Origin: Gammaproteobacteria bacterium
GTDB taxonomy: Bacteria; Pseudomonadota; Gammaproteobacteria; Nitrosococcales; Methylophagaceae
NCBI GenBank assembly: GCA_002402245.1
Contig: NVVP01000004.1
Span: 15,266 to 22,875 of the forward strand
Reading direction: 5' to 3'
DNA length: 7,610 nucleotides
The notes under the pieces are model-generated. The model saw only the letters and a program-made list of their open reading frames with translations, was not told the DNA's origin and searched no databases. Shown here in pieces: positions 1 to 6,668 of the stretch (position 1 is its first letter; each line of letters begins with the position of its first letter). Position numbers and translations under genes: made by a program.

Positions 1-75
1 GTTCGTACTATTGAAAAAGAGAAACTACAGCCTCGCCGAGATAGTGAAGATATCCTTGTGGACATGGAAAGCTAA
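1..75 (+). CDS. C-terminal end of an unidentified upstream protein (partial)
   Basis: The frame is open from the first base of the window to a TAA at 73-75 and encodes 24 residues with a charged, acidic tail ending in ILVDMES. The stop overlaps the start of the cytochrome b gene by one base (TAATG), so this is very probably the preceding gene of the same transcript, and the anchor gene is likely translated by coupling to it. The fragment is too short to identify. A link to central carbon or dicarboxylate metabolism would fit the operon, but that is only inference from position. Confidence 0.6.
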   Translation, partial: VRTIEKEKLQPRRDSEDILVDMES

Positions 76-662
76 TGGTACTTCAATTAAAAAAACGGAC
101 GATGGCACTTGCTGGCGTGATTATGACCGGCTATTTGATCTTTCATATGCTGAGCAATCTTAGTTTTTTATCTGAGAGCAGCTTTAACCAACTGTATGCT
201 TTTTACCATAGCAGTGGGCTACGCTGGCTGGTATTAGCGCTAATGGTTATTGCCATAGGCATTCATGTCAAAATTGCAATTCAAATCCGCACGGTAAATG
301 CCAAGGCGAGACGTATCGATTATGCTCGCCATGATAAGTTTAAAATTCCTGCACTTTTTGTGACGCTGAGTATTATTTTCTTATTAAGCTTTATTGTTAT
401 TCATATTGTACAAACATTATTATTTGATAGTGCTCAGCTTTACAGCGAATTAAGCCAATTATTTAAATCAGAATTTATGCTGCTATTTTATTTAGCCGGC
501 TTATTTGTGCTCACCATGCATTTACAGCATTCACTTGCTAATGTGCTGCAAACCTTAGGTAAAACCTCGGTAATTCACCATGCCTTAGTGTGGGGCGGAG
601 TGTTGAGCTTAACAGGTGGCTTTGCCCTTATTCCTCTTTACATTTATTTTGTGATGCCATGA
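75..662 (+). CDS. sdhC: Type-B succinate dehydrogenase/fumarate reductase cytochrome b subunit
   Basis: This 195-residue integral membrane protein anchors the enzyme and carries electrons between the iron-sulfur subunit and the quinone pool. Five hydrophobic helices are visible, at about residues 9-31, 49-71, 90-117, 134-158 and 168-193, matching type-B single-anchor subunits. Histidines sit where the ligands of two hemes b are expected: H24 in helix 1, H64 in helix 2, H110 in helix 3 and H149 in helix 4 (H152 lies one turn away). The segment after H149 ends in LQTLG, typical of the family. The ATG at 75 follows a GGAAAG purine stretch and overlaps the previous stop; the TGA overlaps the flavoprotein start as ATGA. 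The C/A/B gene order and the single anchor separate it from the enterobacterial SdhC plus SdhD type. Sequence alone does not settle whether it works as succinate dehydrogenase or fumarate reductase; frdC is the equivalent name. Confidence 0.88.
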   Translation: MVLQLKKRTMALAGVIMTGYLIFHMLSNLSFLSESSFNQLYAFYHSSGLRWLVLALMVIAIGIHVKIAIQIRTVNAKARRIDYARHDKFKIPALFVTLSIIFLLSFIVIHIVQTLLFDSAQLYSELSQLFKSEFMLLFYLAGLFVLTMHLQHSLANVLQTLGKTSVIHHALVWGGVLSLTGGFALIPLYIYFVMP

Positions 663-2599
663 CTGATTTTGAATTAGACAGCCGTACGCCAAAGGGAAGT
701 CTGGAAAACAGATGGACTCAATATAAATTTGACTTAAAAATTGTTAGCCCGGCTAATCGAAAAAAATATAAAGTAATTATTGTCGGCACTGGGCTTGCGG
801 GTGCAGCAGCGGCTGCTTCACTAGGCGAAATGGGCTATAACGTCGAGACATTTTGTTTTCAAGATAGTCCACGACGAGCACATAGTATCGCTGCTCAAGG
901 TGGTATTAATGCGGCCAAGAATTATCAAAATGATGGCGACAGTGTGTGGCGTTTATTCTATGACACCATTAAAGGTGGCGATTATCGAGCCCGTGAATCT
1001 AATGTTTATCGTCTTGCTGAGTTAAGCACCAGTATTATCGATCAAGCCGTAGCTCAGGGCGTGCCTTTTGCACGTGAATACAGTGGTTACCTTGCTAACC
1101 GTTCATTTGGTGGCGCACAAGTTTCGCGTACTTTTTATGCCCGAGGCCAAACCGGCCAGCAGTTATTAATCGGTGCCTATCAAGCGATGAGTAAGCAGAT
1201 CGCCGAAGGGTCGATTAATCATCATTCACGCTGTGAAATGCAAGACTTAATCATGATTGATGGTAAAGCGAAAGGCATTGTCTCGCGTGATTTGGTAACA
1301 GGTAAATTAGAGTCACATATAGCCGATGTAGTCGTGCTTTGCACGGGTGGTTACGGTAATGTATTTTACCTATCAACCAATGCCAAAGGCTGTAATGCCT
1401 CGGCGGCATGGCGAGCTCATAAACAAGGCGCTTTATTTGCCAACCCTAGTTTTACCCAAATTCATCCCACCTGTATTCCTCAACACGGCGAGCTTCAATC
1501 AAAATTAACCTTAATGAGTGAATCATTACGTAATGATGGCCGGATCTGGGCACCGAAAAACAAAGAGGATTGTGAGAAAGCACCCGAAGAAATTGCCGAG
1601 CAAGACCGTGATTACTTTTTAGAGCGAATGTATCCTGCCTTTGGTAATTTAGTACCTCGTGATATTGCTTCACGTGCAGTGAAGTTGATTTGTGATGACG
1701 GTCGCGGTGTGGGTCATGCGATTGATGGTAAAAAGCTAGGTGTTTACCTTGATTTCGCCAATGCTATTGAAGTACATGGTTTAGATGCAATACGTGAAAA
1801 ATATGGTAATTTATTTGATATGTATCAACATATTGCCGCAGAAGATCCTTACACCACACCAATGCGTATTTACCCTGCGGTGCATTACACCATGGGCGGC
1901 TTATGGGTTGATTATAATCTAATGACCTCGATTGATGGCCTGTTTGCAGGTGGGGAGGCTAACTTTTCTGATCATGGTGCTAACCGTTTAGGCGCCAGTG
2001 CGTTAATGCAAGGCTTGGCTGATGGTTATTTCATCCTGCCTACTACCGTATCTGATTATCTCGCCCAGCAAAAACCACTTGATACCAGCAAGCACTATCC
2101 TGAAGCTGAGCAAGCATTGCAACAATGTGAAGATAAAATACATAAGTTAATGAATGCTGAAGATCCACAAAAAACACCGGATGAGTTTCATCGAAAATTA
2201 GGCCAGATTATTTGGAATGCCTGTGGCATGGCCAGAGAGAAGAATATGCTGGAAAAATCTATTAAAGAGATTAAGGCATTACGCGACCAGTTTTGGCAGC
2301 AAGTTAAAATTACCGGCGGTACAGACACCTTAAACCAAACACTGGAACGAGCAGGACGAATAGCTGATTTCTTTGAATTAGCAGAGTTGATGTGTATTGA
2401 TGCGCTTACTCGAGAAGAGTCATGTGGTTGCCATGCCCGAGAAGAACACATTACTGATGATGGTGAAGCACAGCGTCATGACGAGGATTTCTCCTATGTC
2501 GCTGCGTGGCAATATAGTGGTAATTTAAGTGTGCCCGTGTTGTATAAAGAAGAGTTAGATTTCGAATTTGTTAGGCCTACTACAAGAAACTACCGATGA
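659..2599 (+). CDS. sdhA: Succinate dehydrogenase/fumarate reductase flavoprotein subunit
   Basis: This 646-residue catalytic subunit interconverts succinate and fumarate at a covalently bound FAD. The dinucleotide-binding GTGLAG is at residues 43-48. The flavin-attachment segment HSIAAQGG begins at H75, the expected histidyl-FAD residue. Active-site residues can be placed by motif: H269 in HPTCIP, R334 in PRDIASRA, H409 in HYTMGG and R443 in HGANRLGASAL. SESLRNDGRIW and the C-terminal ESCGCHAREEH and FVRPTTRNYR are hallmarks of type-B SdhA/FrdA. I start at the ATG at 659, which overlaps the sdhC stop as ATGA. The frame is open back to an ATG at 590, but that would add 23 residues read from inside sdhC that do not resemble the family N-terminus. 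The next gene overlaps by ATGA too, so all three subunits are translationally coupled. The length is normal for type B and no key residue is missing. Confidence 0.95.
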   Translation: MTDFELDSRTPKGSLENRWTQYKFDLKIVSPANRKKYKVIIVGTGLAGAAAAASLGEMGYNVETFCFQDSPRRAHSIAAQGGINAAKNYQNDGDSVWRLFYDTIKGGDYRARESNVYRLAELSTSIIDQAVAQGVPFAREYSGYLANRSFGGAQVSRTFYARGQTGQQLLIGAYQAMSKQIAEGSINHHSRCEMQDLIMIDGKAKGIVSRDLVTGKLESHIADVVVLCTGGYGNVFYLSTNAKGCNASAAWRAHKQGALFANPSFTQIHPTCIPQHGELQSKLTLMSESLRNDGRIWAPKNKEDCEKAPEEIAEQDRDYFLERMYPAFGNLVPRDIASRAVKLICDDGRGVGHAIDGKKLGVYLDFANAIEVHGLDAIREKYGNLFDMYQHIAAEDPYTTPMRIYPAVHYTMGGLWVDYNLMTSIDGLFAGGEANFSDHGANRLGASALMQGLADGYFILPTTVSDYLAQQKPLDTSKHYPEAEQALQQCEDKIHKLMNAEDPQKTPDEFHRKLGQIIWNACGMAREKNMLEKSIKEIKALRDQFWQQVKITGGTDTLNQTLERAGRIADFFELAELMCIDALTREESCGCHAREEHITDDGEAQRHDEDFSYVAAWQYSGNLSVPVLYKEELDFEFVRPTTRNYR

Positions 2600-3324
2600 T
2601 TTATAAATTACATATTTGGCGACAAAAAAATGATCAATCAGCTGGCCAATTTGAGCTGTATGAAATTGACGTGAGCGAAGATACTTCATTTTTAGAAATG
2701 TTAGATGCTCTCAATGAGCAATTAATAGAAAATGACCAAGAAGCGATTGCCTTTGACTTTGATTGCCGAGAAGGTATTTGTGGCTCATGTAATTTAGTGA
2801 TTAACGGTACGCCACATGGTAAACACCGAGGTACAACAACCTGCCAACAATATATGCGTGACTACGCTGATGAGCAAGAACTGTGGATTGAACCTTGGCG
2901 TGCTACAGCATTCCCGATAATTAAAGATTTAATTGTTGATAGAACCGCTTTTGAAAAGATTATTCAAGCCGGTGGTTATATTGAAATTCGCACCGGTTCG
3001 GCGATTGAAGCTAATACTATTGCTATTGAAAAAGAAGTATCTGATGAAGCCTTTGATTCAGCAACCTGCATAGGTTGTGCAGCTTGTGTAGCCGCGTGCC
3101 CGAATGCCTCAGCCACCTTATTTGTGGCGGCTAAAGTCAGTCATTTATCAACCTTACCTCAAGGTCAGATGGATAAAAAACGTGCAGAAAAACTATTAGC
3201 TGAAATGGATGAACAAGGCTTCGGTGGCTGTAGTAATTATCGCGAATGTGAACGTGTGTGCCCTAAAGAGATCAGTGTCAGCACTATCACCACCATGAAT
3301 AAACTCCTGTATCAATCACAATAG
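2596..3324 (+). CDS. sdhB: Succinate dehydrogenase/fumarate reductase iron-sulfur subunit
   Basis: This 242-residue electron-transfer subunit links the FAD to the heme-bearing anchor. The N-terminal ferredoxin-like domain holds the [2Fe-2S] ligands C57, C62 and C65 (DCREGICGSC) with the fourth at C83. The 17-residue gap before C83, in RGTTTC, is longer than in the E. coli protein and typical of type B. The C-terminal domain carries two ferredoxin-type cysteine clusters: C158, C161, C164 followed by C168-P, and C212, C218 followed by C222-P. Together these supply ligands for the [4Fe-4S] and [3Fe-4S] centers. The ATG at 2596 overlaps the sdhA stop as ATGA. It ends the operon: the stop lies only three bases before the converging methyltransferase stop, with no room for a hairpin terminator between them. 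Confidence 0.95.
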   Translation: MIYKLHIWRQKNDQSAGQFELYEIDVSEDTSFLEMLDALNEQLIENDQEAIAFDFDCREGICGSCNLVINGTPHGKHRGTTTCQQYMRDYADEQELWIEPWRATAFPIIKDLIVDRTAFEKIIQAGGYIEIRTGSAIEANTIAIEKEVSDEAFDSATCIGCAACVAACPNASATLFVAAKVSHLSTLPQGQMDKKRAEKLLAEMDEQGFGGCSNYRECERVCPKEISVSTITTMNKLLYQSQ

Positions 3325-3327
3325 AAC

Positions 3328-3912
3328 TTATTTATAAGCAATAGCCTGCACCACAGCAGCAAGGCCGGTATGATGTGTACCTTCTATAACTTCTCGTTCT
3401 AGCTCAGTTAAGTGGCTAAAGGTGAGACTAGAAAATTCAAAACTGACTAGTTTTTGCGTCATCATTAAATCTGCTGAGTCACCGCCACCAGTACCATAGT
3501 TTAATTGCTCGGGGTTATAGGCTTCTAGTAATAACACACCTTTTTTCTTAAGGGCTTTAACTATCTTTTGGTGAACTGTTTTTCTCAGAGTTGAGGCAAG
3601 CGGGCAGAAGATAGAGATAACGGCATCCCACTTATTTTCACCGAAGTCATAATCAGCTAAGTCAGCATGAATAAATTCAATGCTGACATTATGTTGCTTA
3701 GCTAATTTTTTAGCTTTTTCAATACCGACAAGGGAGCCCTCCACGGCAGTAACGTTATAACCTTGTTTGGCTAGGAACACTGCATTTCGACCTTCACCTT
3801 CGGCAATGCTTAATACGTTTCCTTTTGGTATAGCATTGACATTATCAGCAAGAAAAGTATTCGCCGTGGTGCCATAGATATAGTGTTCTGTATCGTAACG
3901 TTCATCCCACAT
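3328..3912 (-). CDS. Class I SAM-dependent methyltransferase, TehB-like fold
   Basis: This 194-residue protein is probably a soluble cytoplasmic methyltransferase. It opens with MWDERY and YGTTANTFLA, typical of a widespread small methyltransferase family. Motif I is VLSIAEGEGRNAVFLA at residues 33-48, where EGEG replaces the more common GCG-type glycine loop. E58 (AVEGS) is placed to bind the ribose of S-adenosylmethionine, D84 in HADL to contact the adenine, and LLLEAYNPEQ near 127-136 follows the next strand. The substrate cannot be deduced. TehB-type tellurite or selenite methylation is one possibility among many, and small-molecule detoxification is only a guess. The ATG at 3912 has AGGA eight bases upstream. 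The gene lies divergently beside a MerR regulator and directly downstream of a MerR-type promoter (3942-3972), so it is very likely that regulator's target. Confidence 0.82.
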   Translation of the reverse strand: MWDERYDTEHYIYGTTANTFLADNVNAIPKGNVLSIAEGEGRNAVFLAKQGYNVTAVEGSLVGIEKAKKLAKQHNVSIEFIHADLADYDFGENKWDAVISIFCPLASTLRKTVHQKIVKALKKKGVLLLEAYNPEQLNYGTGGGDSADLMMTQKLVSFEFSSLTFSHLTELEREVIEGTHHTGLAAVVQAIAYK

Positions 3913-3920
3913 AGTGGTAT

Positions 3921-3924
3921 TCCT
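3921..3924 (-). promoter_or_regulatory. Ribosome binding site of the methyltransferase gene
   Basis: AGGA on the minus strand, eight bases before the ATG at 3912. It supports that start and leaves a leader of only about 20-25 bases from the predicted transcription start. Confidence 0.6.
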
Positions 3925-3941
3925 TTTATTCGTTTAAGGCT

Positions 3942-3972
3942 ATGATACAAGTTAAAGTCGACTTGAGGTCAA
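3942..3972 (-). promoter_or_regulatory. MerR-type promoter and operator of the methyltransferase gene
   Basis: Read on the minus strand, TTGACC (-35, 3967-3972) and TATCAT (-10, 3942-3947) each match consensus at five of six bases but are 19 bases apart. That over-long spacer is the signature of MerR-controlled promoters, which the activated regulator untwists. The spacer holds a 10-base perfect palindrome, AAGTCGACTT at 3955-3964, with partial symmetry beyond it, as expected for the MerR operator. Transcription should start near 3935. A weaker opposing promoter for the regulator may overlap (TTAAAG at 3952 and TCTTAT at 3975, 17 bases apart), which would give autoregulation; that part is uncertain. 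Confidence 0.72.
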
Positions 3973-4010
3973 GGTCTTATTTTTTAGTGTGTTTTATACG
4001 GGGCGAAGAA

Positions 4011-4415
4011 GTGGATATTGTCAGTGTAGCTAAAGCCTCCGGTTTACCGGCTTCAACCTTGAGATATTATGAAGAAAAAGGCCTGATTAAATCAATAGGT
4101 CGGGCAGGGCTACGCCGAGTATTTAATAGTAATGTAGTACAGCGACTAGCGCTTATTTCATTAGGCCGTAATGCCGGCTTTTCATTAGATGAAATTAGCC
4201 ATATGTTTAACGAACAAGGCCCCGATATTAATCGAGGCCTGTTATTAGCTAAAGCGAATGATTTGGACTCTAAAATTAAACAGCTGACTACGATGCGTGA
4301 TGGTTTACGCCACGCTGCAGCCTGTAGTGCTGATAGTCACTTTGAATGCCCGACGTTTTTACGGTTGTTAAATATTGCTAGTAAAAATCGTTATAGGCCG
4401 CCCAATAAGGTTTAG
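4011..4415 (+). CDS. MerR-family transcriptional regulator, CX7CP type
   Basis: This is a 134-residue DNA-binding regulator when started at the GTG at 4011. The N-terminal winged helix-turn-helix reads VDIVSVAKASGLPASTLRYY and continues through EEKGLI and a GLRRVF wing to GFSLDEI. A coiled-coil dimerization helix with KIKQLTTMRDGL follows, then a terminal loop with the only two cysteines, C105 and C113 (CX7CP, H110 between). The frame is open upstream to an ATG at 3942, but that ATG lies inside the -10 of the divergent promoter, and the extra 23 residues lack family resemblance. Proteins of this type begin M-D-I, which matches V-D-I here. GGGG at 4000-4003 is a possible weak ribosome binding site, and a GTG at 3987 is a less likely alternative. 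It probably controls the adjacent methyltransferase. It lacks the CX2CXCX5C iron-sulfur motif of SoxR. The inducer is unknown; the CX7C spacing equals that of CueR, so a thiophilic metal is conceivable. Confidence 0.82.
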   Translation: MDIVSVAKASGLPASTLRYYEEKGLIKSIGRAGLRRVFNSNVVQRLALISLGRNAGFSLDEISHMFNEQGPDINRGLLLAKANDLDSKIKQLTTMRDGLRHAAACSADSHFECPTFLRLLNIASKNRYRPPNKV

Positions 4416-4416
4416 T

Positions 4417-5145
4417 TCAATCAGTAAGGAAGAAGGTAATATTGGTAACTACGCGTACATCTTTTTCTATTTTGGCTGTATCGCCATAACTTGAACCAAT
4501 ATCACGGATTACAAAACCACCTTGGCGAGCACTACGAATACCGCCTACTTTAACACCGGCATTGGTGGCAAACTCATTGGCCGCAAGTCGTGCATTTTGT
4601 GTGGCTTCTTTGAGCATGGCAGGCTTAATATCATTTAGTTTAGTGAAGTGATATGAAGGATCGTTATTTCTTAAATCCAGCCCTTTGGCAATCAAGGTGT
4701 TTAATTTTGCTCGACCTTCAGATACAAGTTGTACTTTAGTGGTTTGAACTTCGATTTCACCGGTTAAAAAGTGTTTTTCATCGACGAGGTTTTGAGCATC
4801 GTCACGGTACTCTTCTTTATAGTAATTAATGATGCCGGGCTTTATTTCATCATCAGTAAAACCACTGCTTTTTAATAGAGCGATGATTTCTTGTTGGTCC
4901 GCCTCAGACTCTTCATATAATTTAGGGATTTCAGATTTATCACTGCCGGTAACGGTATATTGGATCGACCAGTAAGCTCTATCTGCTTCAACACGACGTT
5001 CAGCTAAACCTTTAACGTCAGCGGTATTCAATGCTACTTTAGATTTATACAATGTTTCACTAATAAAGAAACCTGATGTGGCAATACCGATTGCCAGTAG
5101 GAGAGCGCCTAAAGCGACATCGAATCTTTTTGAACCGTTATCCAT
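4417..5145 (-). CDS. Membrane-anchored SIMPL (DUF541) domain protein
   Basis: This 242-residue protein has one hydrophobic segment at about residues 10-28 (VALGALLLAIGIA and onward), followed by a large domain that should lie in the periplasm. The domain starts near residue 43 with VKGLAERRVEADRAYWSI, the recognizable opening of SIMPL/DUF541 proteins. It continues through ELLK-like helical segments and LNDIKPAMLKEATQNAR to a C-terminal strand ending TNITFFLTD. SIMPL proteins are widespread in Gram-negative envelopes, but their biochemical role is poorly defined, so none is assigned. The length is normal. The ATG at 5145 has AGGA six bases upstream (5152-5155). Its stop converges on the MerR stop with a single base between them, so no terminator separates the two transcripts. 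Confidence 0.82.
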   Translation of the reverse strand: MDNGSKRFDVALGALLLAIGIATSGFFISETLYKSKVALNTADVKGLAERRVEADRAYWSIQYTVTGSDKSEIPKLYEESEADQQEIIALLKSSGFTDDEIKPGIINYYKEEYRDDAQNLVDEKHFLTGEIEVQTTKVQLVSEGRAKLNTLIAKGLDLRNNDPSYHFTKLNDIKPAMLKEATQNARLAANEFATNAGVKVGGIRSARQGGFVIRDIGSSYGDTAKIEKDVRVVTNITFFLTD

Positions 5146-5276
5146 ATTGAATCCTTAATTTGAATGGTTTTATTTAGAGGCCTACTGTTGCTTTATTTCG
5201 ATGAACAGTCAATATAATTTAGCCTTTTAAACCATTAATATAATAAAAGTGTGAGCTGTCCAGGATTAAGCATTCT
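5146..5276. other. 131-base intergenic region with nested inverted repeats
   Basis: This AT-rich gap separates the SIMPL gene from the unknown protein gene upstream of it. No coding sequence or clear terminator is visible. On the minus strand TTGACT (5207-5212) is a good -35 for the SIMPL gene, but the hexamer 17 bases on, AACAGT, is a poor -10. A 6-base inverted repeat, ACTGTT (5184-5189) and AACAGT (5204-5209), covers that candidate promoter, and an 8-base one, AATGGTTT (5163-5170) and AAACCATT (5229-5236), encloses it. These may be operator sites or chance. Confidence 0.3.
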
Positions 5277-6560
5277 TTACTGTGGAATAGCTTGAACAAG
5301 AGTATTGATTAGTAAACAGCGTTGCTCAAGTGCATATTCTTTTTCTTTAATGCCGCTAAAACAAAGCTTGTTTTCATTCATATATGCGTGCTCATCAGGG
5401 TAATAAGGGTTAATTATTTGTGATGTTTTTAGCTCATTAATGTGGAATTGATTGAACAATATTATTTTGGCATCTAAGTCAAAAAATCGAGCAACATATT
5501 CACTGAAATCAGGAGTCTGGATATTCAGTAATATAGTGCCCACATAGTTTCTTACTACCGAATAGAAAGGCGTTGTTTCATATTCTTCTGGTGTTATAAG
5601 GTAGCTAGAGAATTCAATAGGGCTTGACTCCACTAGTTGCATAACTTTTAAGAAGCTGGGGCTAATTGTATTTATAGTCATATTAGGTTTAAACATGGAT
5701 CTTGTTATCCAAGGGGAGCTCTGACCTTCAGGCTCCCAAAAGTCTGGATTACGATCGAGCTCTTTGAAATTGTAATAAGACATGGCAAACTCGCGTGCAA
5801 AAGGCATATCTAAACTTTTTTCAGCTAATGATAATGGTTTTATTTTATTGAGAGGGGAATGTGATTCACTACGGCTAATGATTAAACTAAGGGCATCTAA
5901 CTGTTGGGAGATCAGTGAAACATAAACTAGCTTACCAATAAGCGTATCTTGCAAACTCATCTTAGCTCGAAGAACCACGATATTATTAAGCAATAAATGA
6001 ATGGCACTATCGGTTTTGTGTTGTTGGTATAGTGCAATAGCAGACAGGGTGTATAGGCGGTTAATTTGGCCTATATAGTGATAGGATGGAATTACTTCAC
6101 TAATAGTTGGTTTGCTAAGGGTACGAAATTCATCATAATGATTAAACGTATTTATGCGGTGAATTAATAAGGCATTTTGTGAGAGTAACTCATCAAGATC
6201 AAATTTATGGGTAAATAAACTAGAGATGCAATCAGGCTTGGAAGAGTGACACATTAAATCATCACGAGGAAATGAAAATGTTATTGATTTAGGGTGTGGT
6301 TGAATTTGATAGTCTTGTTGTGCAGCTGCTTTCTTATTCTCGGCCAGTTTCCAACGACCTAGTTCAATTGGATCTAAATCAGCTGATGCTTCGATACCGA
6401 GTAAATACAAATAGGCTTCACTTTCTTCACCTTTAGCTGCGGTTTCAACTTTGTTGATTAGGCTTAAACTAACCTTGCTTAATTCATCATCTTGTTGTGA
6501 TGCCCAAAAGAGTGCGGTTAGCACGATAAAACCAGTGAGCAGAAACGTTAAGGTTTTCAT
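5277..6560 (-). CDS. Exported or membrane-anchored protein of unknown function
   Basis: I do not recognize a functional family in this 427-residue protein. It begins MKTLTFLLTGFIVLTALFWA, a positively charged start with a hydrophobic stretch at about residues 4-20. This is either a signal peptide or an uncleaved anchor; no lipobox cysteine is present. After it come YLYLLGIEASADLDPIELG (about 50-68) and a long, mostly helical body (about 130-250) rich in Leu, Ser and His. Four cysteines near the ends form two pairs, C104/C111 and C400/C415, which could make disulfides in the periplasm. There is no evident enzyme motif. Proteins with a similar YLYLLGI opening occur as uncharacterized envelope proteins in gammaproteobacteria, as far as I recall. 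The ATG at 6560 has AAGG about six bases upstream and a good promoter nearby, so it is probably its own transcription unit. Confidence 0.75.
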   Translation of the reverse strand: MKTLTFLLTGFIVLTALFWASQQDDELSKVSLSLINKVETAAKGEESEAYLYLLGIEASADLDPIELGRWKLAENKKAAAQQDYQIQPHPKSITFSFPRDDLMCHSSKPDCISSLFTHKFDLDELLSQNALLIHRINTFNHYDEFRTLSKPTISEVIPSYHYIGQINRLYTLSAIALYQQHKTDSAIHLLLNNIVVLRAKMSLQDTLIGKLVYVSLISQQLDALSLIISRSESHSPLNKIKPLSLAEKSLDMPFAREFAMSYYNFKELDRNPDFWEPEGQSSPWITRSMFKPNMTINTISPSFLKVMQLVESSPIEFSSYLITPEEYETTPFYSVVRNYVGTILLNIQTPDFSEYVARFFDLDAKIILFNQFHINELKTSQIINPYYPDEHAYMNENKLCFSGIKEKEYALEQRCLLINTLVQAIPQ

Positions 6561-6598
6561 TTAAGACCTTATTAATACAGATAAGAAAATAGGTTGTT

Positions 6599-6628
6599 AT
6601 TGTATTCAATTATTAGACTAATTCTCAA
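6599..6628 (-). promoter_or_regulatory. Candidate sigma-70 promoter of the unknown exported protein gene
   Basis: On the minus strand TTGAGA (6623-6628) and TACAAT (6599-6604) each match consensus at five of six bases and are 18 bases apart. Transcription would start near 6592, giving a leader of about 30 bases before the ATG at 6560. The rest of the 6561-6668 gap is AT-rich and shows no clear terminator for the HMA gene. Confidence 0.5.
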
Positions 6629-6668
6629 GCCCTTTTGTGATGAACAATATGCAATAAGCGAGTATTAG

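Noticed and set aside
590..658. Upstream extension of the flavoprotein from an ATG at 590
   Set aside because: It would overlap the cytochrome gene by about 70 bases and add residues unlike the family; the ATGA junction at 659 matches the coupling seen at the next boundary.
1452..1673. Open frame of 73 codons on the minus strand
   Set aside because: It lies wholly inside the flavoprotein gene, opposite conserved active-site coding sequence, and its product has no recognizable features; it is an antisense shadow.
2188..2451. Open frame of 87 codons on the minus strand
   Set aside because: It is antisense to the C-terminal helical domain of the flavoprotein, with no ribosome binding site or domain signal.
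3327..3338. Palindrome CTTAT-tt-ATAAG at the sdhB/methyltransferase junction as a terminator
   Set aside because: The stem is short and AT-rich, has a two-base loop and no adjacent T-run, so it would not form a stable terminator hairpin.
3942..4010. Upstream extension of the MerR regulator from an ATG at 3942
   Set aside because: The ATG is part of the -10 of the divergent promoter and the added segment covers the operator; the family N-terminus begins at the GTG at 4011.
4011..4415. Assignment of the MerR regulator as SoxR
   Set aside because: It has only two cysteines in CX7C spacing and lacks the CX2CXCX5C iron-sulfur motif; the operator also differs from the SoxR box as I remember it.
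6605..6622. ATTAG/TAAT dyad as a terminator for the HMA gene
   Set aside because: It is a four-base AT stem lying within the spacer of the candidate promoter for the next gene, far too weak to be a terminator.
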